Below are positions 58,039 to 64,000 of a stretch of DNA of 64,000 nt, in pieces. This DNA is from Phytohabitans aurantiacus (lineage in GTDB: Bacteria; Actinomycetota; Actinomycetes; Mycobacteriales; Micromonosporaceae), in NCBI RefSeq assembly GCF_027923225.1, contig NZ_BSDI01000013.1, positions 220,228 to 284,227 on the forward strand. Direction: 5' to 3'. Numbering within the stretch: position 1 is the first letter of the stretch; every line of letters starts with the position of its first letter. A model generated the notes under the pieces. The model did not search any database, was not told the origin of the DNA, and saw nothing but the letters and a program-made list of their open reading frames with translations. The position numbers and the translations under genes are program-made.

Positions 58039-58464
58039 GTGCAGACCGAACGGACGAACCAAAGGATCATCGTCGGCGCCGCGATCATCGTAAATGGGCG
58101 CGTACTGGGGTGTGCCAGGTCCGATCCGCCCGAGGTAGCTGGAATGTGGGAGTTTCCGGGCGGCAAGGTGGAAACCGGCGAGTCGGATGTCGAGGCGCTC
58201 GTGCGCGAGTGTGAGGAAGAACTCGGCGTGCGAGTGACGGTGGGCGAGCGGGTCGGCAGCGACGTCCTCCTCGCGCACGGGCGGGCGGTGCTTCGGGTGT
58301 ACGCCGCGCGGCTGGTCGGCGATGCCCAGCCGCAGGCGCTCGAACACGCCGAGTTGCGCTGGCTCGGCCCGGACGAGCTGGACTCCGTGGCCTGGCTGCC
58401 AGCCGACGCGCCGATCGTCAAAGCACTTCACCCCCTCTTGCTTGACCTTTCACGCTCGGCCTGA
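58039..58464 (+). CDS. NUDIX hydrolase, MutT-like
   Basis: A 141-residue NUDIX protein with an intact box GGKVETGESDVEALVRECEE followed by ELGV. The hydrophobic start (RIIVGAAIIVNGRVLGCARSDPPEVAGMWEFPGG) resembles MutT-type 8-oxo-dGTP cleaners. I chose the GTG at 58039 with GGAAGG upstream; the frame upstream is antisense to the neighbouring gene. The stop overlaps the end of the GH12 gene by 15 bp. Confidence 0.9.
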   Translation: MQTERTNQRIIVGAAIIVNGRVLGCARSDPPEVAGMWEFPGGKVETGESDVEALVRECEEELGVRVTVGERVGSDVLLAHGRAVLRVYAARLVGDAQPQALEHAELRWLGPDELDSVAWLPADAPIVKALHPLLLDLSRSA

Positions 58465-59241
58465 AACCGACTGGATCCTCGTCGAGAAGCCGTGTGAGGC
58501 CAGGCCATCGCCGTCCCGCCACAGCTCGAACCCGGCCTCGACGCCGCTCAGGTACCACCAGTCCCGGATGTACCCGCGGCTCACGGCGTCGCGGGTGAAC
58601 GCCCGCAGGTCAAGGTCGCGCACCGACGACGTGGGGCTGGTGCGCACGTACACGACGTGGTTCCAGTCCCAGTTGGCGTACGAGACGTCCCAGGTCGCCC
58701 CGGCGATCGGCACCGAGCGTGCGACAACTGTGCCCTTCGGGCGGGCACCCATCGTGTGGTCGAGCCAGATCATCAGTTCGGCGCCGTCCGGGCTGCGGTT
58801 GGCGTCTTCGGTGGTGTGGAACCAGAGGTCGTACGCCGCGTTCCACTGGCCGGGCGCGTTGTTGCCGCTGAAGCTCCAGTTGCTCGTCGCGGTGCGCAGG
58901 TGTGACACCTGTGCCGGCAGTTCGCTCTTCGCCGTGCAGTCGCCCCAGTGGCAACCGGCGTAGATGGCCGGGTACGCCGCGACGTTGTCACCGTTGTCGT
59001 GGTCCGAGCGGACCACCTGGAACGCACCGGTGCCCGGGTCGACGTCGAGGCACTGCGTGGATTCGGCGCCCCAGACGTTCGACATCACGGCGTACCGGCT
59101 GTCGTCGGCCCGCACGGTGCCCTGGCAGAGCTGTGTGGGCTCGGCGGAGTCGGAAGGGGCGGCGGTTATTCCGTACGTGGCGGCGAGCCCACCGAGCGCG
59201 ACGAGCACGCTGAGGGCCGTGAGCAGACGAGCGCGCTTCAT
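58450..59241 (-). CDS. secreted glycoside hydrolase family 12 (endoglucanase-like)
   Basis: A 263-residue GH12 beta-glucanase. Signal peptide RARLLTALSVLVALGGLAA, then mature domain with YAVMSNVWGAESTQCLDV, YPAIYAGCHWGDC, and the two catalytic glutamates in GAELMIWLDH (near 155) and VEAGFELWRDG (near 245). It acts outside the cell on cellulose or xyloglucan. ATG at 59241 with GGGAG upstream. No carbohydrate-binding module is attached. Confidence 0.9.
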   Translation of the reverse strand: MKRARLLTALSVLVALGGLAATYGITAAPSDSAEPTQLCQGTVRADDSRYAVMSNVWGAESTQCLDVDPGTGAFQVVRSDHDNGDNVAAYPAIYAGCHWGDCTAKSELPAQVSHLRTATSNWSFSGNNAPGQWNAAYDLWFHTTEDANRSPDGAELMIWLDHTMGARPKGTVVARSVPIAGATWDVSYANWDWNHVVYVRTSPTSSVRDLDLRAFTRDAVSRGYIRDWWYLSGVEAGFELWRDGDGLASHGFSTRIQSVSGRA

Positions 59242-59361
59242 GACGAAGCTCCCTAGCGCGGGTGCGCCGCACGCGGCGACGCACCGGGGCGCGGGTGCGC
59301 TGCCACTTCGCGTACCCGCCCGGAATCGGCTCCGGGGGGATGATACTCGTCGATAAAACAA

Positions 59362-59390
59362 GCGCGCGCCCCCTGGTAGGGGGCGCGCGC
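59362..59390 (-). terminator. terminator of the sdhCAB operon
   Basis: GCGCGCGCCCC pairs with GGGGCGCGCGC (59362-59372 with 59380-59390). On the minus strand TTGTTTTA follows the stem and on the plus strand GAATTTTT, so it can act both ways. It begins 13 bp after the sdhB stop. Confidence 0.8.
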
Positions 59391-59403
59391 TGAGAATTTT
59401 TGG

Positions 59404-60411
59404 TTACTTGTCCCGGTCGGGGTGGGCGTAGTTGAGGCCCTCCGGCGGCAGCGGGAAGGTCACGTCATCACCGAACGGCGACGGGCCGCCCGCGCGGTCG
59501 AACGTGATCTCGGAGATCGGCAGCTTGCCGTCGTCGCCCACCGGCGCGACCTGCGGCGCCGGCACCTCACGGTGCCAGTTCACGCCACTCTTGTGCTCGG
59601 CACCGTGGCCGTCGGCCTGCGGAAGACCACTCATACCCAGCCCGTCACCCTCGCTCAGCTGATCACGACGGAAGATCTTGCGTCCCAACCACACGATCGG
59701 ATCGTACCGGCGGTCGACGACGCGCTCCTTCATGGGGATGATCGCGTTGTCCGTGATCGTGATGTGCTCGGGGCAGACCTCGGTGCAGCACTTGGTGATG
59801 TTGCAGTACCCGAGGCCCATGGACGCCTGCGCGTAGTCCTTGCGGTCGGTCTTGGCGTCCAGCGGGTGCATGTCGAGCTCGGCGGCCCGGATGAAGTACC
59901 GCGGACCCGAGAACGCCTTCTTGTTCTCCTCGTGGTCACGCACCACGTGGCAGACGTTCTGGCACAGGAAGCACTCGATGCACTTGCGGAACTCCTGCGA
60001 GCGCTCCACGTCGACCTGCTGCATCCGGTACTCGCCCGGCGCGAGATCCTCCGGCGGCGCGAAGGCGGGCGTCTCGCGTGCCTTCTGGTAGTTGAAGTTC
60101 ACGTCGGTGACCAGGTCGCGGATGACCGGGAACGTGCGCAGCGGCGTGACGGTGACCGTCTCGCTCTCCTCGAACGTGGACATCCGCGTCATGCAGCCGA
60201 GGCGGGGCATGCCGTTGATCTCCATCGAGCAGGAGCCGCACTTGCCGGCCTTGCAGTTCCACCGGCAGGCGAGATCGGGCGTCTCGGTGGCCTGGAGCCG
60301 GTGGATGATGTCGAGGACGACTTCGCCCTCGTTGACCTCCACCTGGTAGTCCTGCAGGTCGCCGCCGGTCTCGTCGCCCCGCCAGACCCGGAAGTGACGC
60401 TTCGCGCCCAT
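59404..60411 (-). CDS. sdhB: succinate dehydrogenase iron-sulfur subunit with C-terminal extension
   Basis: A 335-residue protein. The [2Fe-2S] ligands are in CRWNCKAGKCGSC and GMPRLGC (near 49-73), [4Fe-4S] in CIECFLCQNVCH (near 145) and [3Fe-4S] in CCTEVCP (near 207). About 85-90 extra residues follow the last cluster, rich in Gly/Pro/Asp (GDGLGMSGLPQADGHGAEH), compared with the usual ~250-aa SdhB. It starts inside the sdhA stop (TAATG). Confidence 0.95.
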   Translation of the reverse strand: MGAKRHFRVWRGDETGGDLQDYQVEVNEGEVVLDIIHRLQATETPDLACRWNCKAGKCGSCSMEINGMPRLGCMTRMSTFEESETVTVTPLRTFPVIRDLVTDVNFNYQKARETPAFAPPEDLAPGEYRMQQVDVERSQEFRKCIECFLCQNVCHVVRDHEENKKAFSGPRYFIRAAELDMHPLDAKTDRKDYAQASMGLGYCNITKCCTEVCPEHITITDNAIIPMKERVVDRRYDPIVWLGRKIFRRDQLSEGDGLGMSGLPQADGHGAEHKSGVNWHREVPAPQVAPVGDDGKLPISEITFDRAGGPSPFGDDVTFPLPPEGLNYAHPDRDK

Positions 60412-62318
60412 TACTTAGCCTCCTCAGCCAGCGCGTCGAACTCGGCGAGCTCTTCGTCGGTCAGGTACTTGGCCAGCTCGGCCCGGTCGAAGAGCTGGAT
60501 CAGCTCCGCGCGCATCCGCGGCACCGGCTTGTGCTCCAGCCGCACCTTGTCGCCGTCGAGGGAGCAGACCAGGTTGACCCGGCGCCAATCCGGACGCATC
60601 GTGGGGAAGTCTTCGCGGGTGTGACCGCCACGCGACTCCTCACGCTCCAGCGCCGCCTTGGCCGTGCACTCCGACACCACGAGCATGTTGCGCAGGTCGA
60701 GCGCCAGATGCCAACCGGGGTTGTACTTGCGGCCGCCGGTCGCGCTCACCTTCGCCACCCGGTCGCGCAGCTCGGCGAGGCGGACCAGCGAGTCTTCGAG
60801 CTCGCCCTTGCGGCGGATGATGCCGACGAGGTCGCCCATGACCGTCTGTAGCTCCTGCTGGAGCGTGTACGGGTTCTCCCCGCCGTCGCGCTCCAGCGGG
60901 GCCAGGGCGGTCTCCACAGCGGTTTCGAGGTCGCGCGTCGACACCTTCGGCCGTGCGGTCAGCGCGTCGGCGTACGACGCCGCGTGCTCGCCCGCCCGCT
61001 TGCCGAAGACGAGCAGGTCGCTCAGCGAGTTGCCGCCCAGCCGGTTGGAGCCGTGCATGCCGCCGGACACCTCGCCGGCCGCGAACAGGCCCTGCACGGT
61101 GCCCGCCGCCGCGGCCGTGTCGGGGTCGACCTCGACGCCGCCCATCACGTAGTGGCAGGTCGGACCGACCTCCATCGCCTGTTTCGTGATGTCGACGTCG
61201 GCCAGCTCCTTGAACTGGTGGTACATCGAGGGCAGCCGCTTGCGGATGACGTCGGCGGACATGCGGGTGGACACGTCCAGGAAGACGCCGCCAGCGGGGG
61301 AGCCGCGACCGGCCTTGACCTCGGAGTTGATGGCCCGGGCCACCTCGTCACGGGGCAGCAGCTCCGGTGGGCGCCGGTTGTTGTCGGGGTCGGTGTACCA
61401 GCGGTCCGCCTCTTCCTCGGTCTCCGCGTACTGCTTGCGGAAGACGTCGGGCACGTAGTCGAACATGAACCGCTTGCCCGTGGAGTTCTTCAGCACGCCA
61501 CCGTCACCGCGCACCGACTCGGTGACCAGGATGCCCTTGACCGAGGGCGGCCAGACCATGCCGGTCGGGTGGAACTGCAGGAACTCCATGTTGATGAGCG
61601 TCGCGCCGGACCGCAGCGCGAGCGCGTGCCCGTCGCCGGTGTACTCCCAGGAGTTCGACGTCACCTTGTACGACTTGCCGACGCCGCCGGTGGCCAGCAC
61701 GATCGCGGGCGCCTCGAAGAGTACGAACTCGCCGGACTCCCGGTAATAGCCGAACGCGCCGGCGACCTTGTTTCCGTCGAGCAGCAGCTCGGTGATCGTG
61801 GTTTCCTGGAAGACCCGGATGCGGGCCTCGTAGTCGCCGAACTCGCGCTTGTCTTCCTGCTGCAGCGAGACGATCTTCTGCTGCAGCGTGCGGATCAGCT
61901 CCAGGCCCGTGCGGTCGCCGACGTGCGCCAGCCGCGGGTACTCGTGGCCGCCGAAGTTGCGCTGCGAGATCTTGCCGTCCTTGGTGCGGTCGAACAGCGC
62001 GCCGTACGTCTCCAGCTCCCAGATCCGGCTGGGCGACTCCTTGGCGTGCAGCTCGGCCATCCGGAAGTTGTTGAGGAACTTCCCGCCGCGCATGGTGTCG
62101 CGGTAGTGCACCATCCAATTGTCTCGGCTATTGACGTTGCCCATCGCGGCGGCCGCGCCGCCCTCGGCCATGACGGTGTGCGCCTTGCCGAAGAGCGACT
62201 TGGAGATGATCGCGGTCTTCTTACCCGCGAGTCGAGCCTCGATCGCGGCACGCAGGCCGGCACCGCCGGCGCCGATGACGACGACGTCGTAGTGGTGTCG
62301 TTCGATTCGGGTAGCCAT
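60411..62318 (-). CDS. sdhA: succinate dehydrogenase flavoprotein subunit
   Basis: It oxidises succinate to fumarate. 635 aa. FAD loop DVVVIGAGGAGLRAAIEA (near 10-27), FAD-linked histidine region KAHTVMAEGGAAAAMG, GPTCHYVMGGVEVD, GMHGSNRLGGNSLSDLLVFGKRAG. ATG at 62318; the frame is open far upstream but that region is sdhC in another frame. Coupled to sdhB by TAATG. Confidence 0.96.
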   Translation of the reverse strand: MATRIERHHYDVVVIGAGGAGLRAAIEARLAGKKTAIISKSLFGKAHTVMAEGGAAAAMGNVNSRDNWMVHYRDTMRGGKFLNNFRMAELHAKESPSRIWELETYGALFDRTKDGKISQRNFGGHEYPRLAHVGDRTGLELIRTLQQKIVSLQQEDKREFGDYEARIRVFQETTITELLLDGNKVAGAFGYYRESGEFVLFEAPAIVLATGGVGKSYKVTSNSWEYTGDGHALALRSGATLINMEFLQFHPTGMVWPPSVKGILVTESVRGDGGVLKNSTGKRFMFDYVPDVFRKQYAETEEEADRWYTDPDNNRRPPELLPRDEVARAINSEVKAGRGSPAGGVFLDVSTRMSADVIRKRLPSMYHQFKELADVDITKQAMEVGPTCHYVMGGVEVDPDTAAAAGTVQGLFAAGEVSGGMHGSNRLGGNSLSDLLVFGKRAGEHAASYADALTARPKVSTRDLETAVETALAPLERDGGENPYTLQQELQTVMGDLVGIIRRKGELEDSLVRLAELRDRVAKVSATGGRKYNPGWHLALDLRNMLVVSECTAKAALEREESRGGHTREDFPTMRPDWRRVNLVCSLDGDKVRLEHKPVPRMRAELIQLFDRAELAKYLTDEELAEFDALAEEAK

Positions 62319-62329
62319 ATTCAGTGCCC

Positions 62330-63136
62330 TCAGTTGATGAACCGCAGGTCGCCGAACCAGCCGGCGGAGACAGCCATGATGTAGAAGTCGGTCAGCGCCA
62401 GCGTGCCCAGCGTGATCCAGGCGAGCTGCATGTGCCGGACGTTCAGCTTCGACACGAACGTCCAGAACCGGTAACGCACCGGGTGCTTGGAGAAGTGCTT
62501 GAGCCGCCCGCCGGCGATGTGGCGGCAGGAGTGGCACGACAGCGTGTACGCCCACAGCATCACCACGTTGAGGACGAGGATCACGTTGCCGAGCCCGAAG
62601 CCGAAGCCGTCGGGGCTGCGGAACGCCACGATCGCGTCGTACGTGTTGATGATCGAGATGATGCCGGCCGCGTAGAAGGCGTACCGGTGCGCGTTCTGGA
62701 AGATGAGCGGGAAACGCGTCTCGCCGCTGTACGTCTTGTGGCCGTCCGGTACCGCGCAGGCCGGCGGTGACGCCCAGAAGGACCGGTAGTAGGCCTTCCG
62801 GTAGTAGTAGCAGGTCAGCCGGAACAGCAGCAGGAACGGCAGGGTGAACGACGCCTCCGGAATCACCCACCAGCCGGGCAGGTAGGTGCCGAAGTGCGCC
62901 GCATCGGTTACGCACCGGTCGGTGATGCAGGGCGAGTAGAACGGCGTGAGGTAGTGGTAATCCTCGACCCAGTAAAAGTCGTGCATGAAGACCCGGACGG
63001 TGGCGTACGCGACCCATCCGCCGAGCCCGACGACCGTGATGAGCGGGGCCAACCGCCAGTTGTCGGTGCGCAACGTCTTGGCCGCAATGGCGGCGCGTGC
63101 GCGCGCCCCTCCCGGCTTCGTTGCCGTAGTGGTCAT
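62330..63136 (-). CDS. sdhC: succinate dehydrogenase membrane anchor, mycobacterial Sdh1 type
   Basis: A 268-residue cytochrome-b-type anchor with about five membrane helices (LAPLITVVGLGGWVAYATV, ASFTLPFLLLFRLTCYY, YAFYAAGIISIINTYDAI, NVILVLNVVMLWAYTL, LAWITLGTLALTDFYI). HYLTPFYSPC and SCHSCRHIAGG supply candidate haem histidines. The single large anchor resembles mycobacterial Sdh1 rather than the SdhC+SdhD pair. Order sdhC-sdhA-sdhB, 11 bp before sdhA. Confidence 0.9.
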   Translation of the reverse strand: MTTTATKPGGARARAAIAAKTLRTDNWRLAPLITVVGLGGWVAYATVRVFMHDFYWVEDYHYLTPFYSPCITDRCVTDAAHFGTYLPGWWVIPEASFTLPFLLLFRLTCYYYRKAYYRSFWASPPACAVPDGHKTYSGETRFPLIFQNAHRYAFYAAGIISIINTYDAIVAFRSPDGFGFGLGNVILVLNVVMLWAYTLSCHSCRHIAGGRLKHFSKHPVRYRFWTFVSKLNVRHMQLAWITLGTLALTDFYIMAVSAGWFGDLRFIN

Positions 63137-63238
63137 CCTTTACGTCTCCCTAACGGCGCAACCGCGTCGATTTTCGGCTACACGTTACGCCGGGCCGTGG
63201 GGGTGGCCTGCAAGGGAGTCCTAGTTATCGCCGCCTGG

Positions 63239-63820
63239 TCACAGGTCGGGTCCGGCAAGGCGCCGGATCGCGCCGCCGCACGACTCGGGTGAGTCGTCTG
63301 TGAGGCGCTCGACGACCGGCGTGCCGTGCCGGCCTTGCGGCGCCACGAAGAACGCCGGTTCGCCGCCGCCCGCTTCCCGGTCGAGCGCGTCGGCGTACGT
63401 GATCCGGGCGTCGACGAGCTGGCGCCACGATTCGATCCAGTCTCGCCAGTGCGCGTCGCGGTCTTCGCGGATCTGCTCCAGTTCGGTGACGAACGGTCGG
63501 ATCGCGGCGTTCTCCGCGCGTACAGCGGCGGCGCGTTGCCGCGAGTCGGCGGCCGCGCCGGGCGGGCTCAGCCGGTTGAGCCGCCTTTCCAACTCCAGGC
63601 AGGCGGCGTCGGTGCGTTCGGCGCCCCGCTCGCTCTCGTCGATCCGTTCGGCGACCCCGTTGATCGCGTTGACGAACGCGATGCCGCCCACGCAGACCGC
63701 GACGACGAGCACGGCGAGCACCGTGCCCACGACGATGAGTAGCCGTCGCCGGCTCGGCTGCGGCGCCTTCTCGGGCTGCGGCGCCTTCTCGGGACCGGCC
63801 TCCGCGGATTCCTCCGTCAC
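63239..63820 (-). CDS. hypothetical single-pass membrane protein
   Basis: A 193-residue protein with an acidic/Pro head (EKAPQP repeated twice), one transmembrane helix (LLIVVGTVLAVLVVAVCVGGIAFV, near 27-50) and an extracytoplasmic helical domain with two conserved-looking cysteines (DAACLELE and ESCGGAI). No family recognised. The GTG at 63820 is the likely start. It is separated by about 100 bp from sdhC. Confidence 0.65.
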   Translation of the reverse strand: MTEESAEAGPEKAPQPEKAPQPSRRRLLIVVGTVLAVLVVAVCVGGIAFVNAINGVAERIDESERGAERTDAACLELERRLNRLSPPGAAADSRQRAAAVRAENAAIRPFVTELEQIREDRDAHWRDWIESWRQLVDARITYADALDREAGGGEPAFFVAPQGRHGTPVVERLTDDSPESCGGAIRRLAGPDL

Positions 63821-63851
63821 CCGCCCAGTGAACCATCGTCGGGCCAGTGGG

Positions 63852-64000
63852 TCATCCCGAGGCGCCGCCCGTGAAGTTCCAGGAGGCGAGGCGGAGGGCG
63901 GGCGCGGTCCACCAGGCGATGCCCCACGGGTCGGGGAAGACGGTCGCCTGGCCGCCGACGCCCAGCACCGCGCCCGGTCCGAGCGCCTGCGGGTACGACT
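63852..64000 (-). CDS. C-terminal fragment of a hypothetical protein (cut by window end)
   Basis: The last 48 codons of a minus-strand gene reach the right edge with no break; codon third positions are almost all G/C. The visible end includes GVGGQATVFPDPWGIAWWTA and LASWNFTGGASG. I recognise no family. Its stop is 31 bp before the start of the next gene, so they may be co-transcribed. Confidence 0.7.
   Translation of the reverse strand, partial: SYPQALGPGAVLGVGGQATVFPDPWGIAWWTAPALRLASWNFTGGASG

Noticed and set aside
62319..63017. Upstream extension of the sdhA frame
   Set aside because: It lies over sdhC in another frame; SdhA begins at 62318.

Overview
The window is high-GC actinobacterial chromosome, most likely from the family Micromonosporaceae. 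The evidence is very strong G/C bias at third codon positions, many GTG and some TTG starts, a mycothiol enzyme (mca), DUF4307 and DUF6350 genes, twin-arginine export, and the order sucCD, DUF6350, purNH, folD, mdh, icd. Most genes are core metabolism and housekeeping. I see no phage, no intact insertion sequence, no CRISPR array, no tRNA or rRNA gene and no antiphage island.

Layout. 0-5 kb: a secreted M23 peptidase, a stand-alone B12-binding subunit and succinyl-CoA synthetase (sucCD). 5-15.5 kb: three DUF4190 membrane proteins around a DUF6350 gene, then purN-purH, a lone peptide-binding lipoprotein, folD, a LasA-like M23 peptidase and malate dehydrogenase. 15.6-25 kb: metallo-hydrolase, isocitrate dehydrogenase, an S1C protease overlapping a PLP enzyme, GNAT, RNase Z, MsrA and a HIT protein. 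25-35 kb: a sulfur-amino-acid lyase, amidase-ilvA, a Tat-exported protein, greA, DUF4307, mca, and a c-di-GMP GGDEF-EAL protein preceded by a coupled 29-codon leader ORF. 36-45 kb: a DUF255 (YyaL-type) protein, a degenerate asparagine-synthetase/CofE-like fusion, purK-purE, rmuC and two membrane or glycine-rich proteins. 45-64 kb: an archaeal-type valS, a heterodimeric ABC exporter, an alkylation-repair pair (ada-alkA fusion plus ogt), ychF, an ECF41 sigma factor with its oxidoreductase, a higBA toxin-antitoxin pair, NUDIX, GH12 and the sdhCAB succinate dehydrogenase.

Together the central-metabolism genes cover a run of the TCA cycle (icd, sucCD, sdhCAB, mdh) and both ends of purine synthesis with its folate supply (purN, purH, purK, purE, folD).

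The most unusual content is between genes. A family of about 76-bp repeats, built on a 19-bp inverted repeat (GATCAAGGGCGAATGCACG and its complement) around a conserved 19-nt loop, occurs 13 times (10 full, 3 partial) and usually follows the 3' end of a gene in the direction of that gene. One copy has compensatory changes in both arms, which supports a conserved folded structure. Two 300-bp composite versions carry GCGA-tetraloop hairpins. A 221-bp MITE-like element with 20-bp terminal inverted repeats has inserted into one copy, duplicating 9 bp. Three gene-free islands (4.6-5.5, 17.7-18.6 and 34.9-36.1 kb) are crowded with these repeats, long palindromes and short tandem repeats. Many genes also have a TAnnnT hexamer 5-8 nt before the start codon, which suggests leaderless mRNAs.
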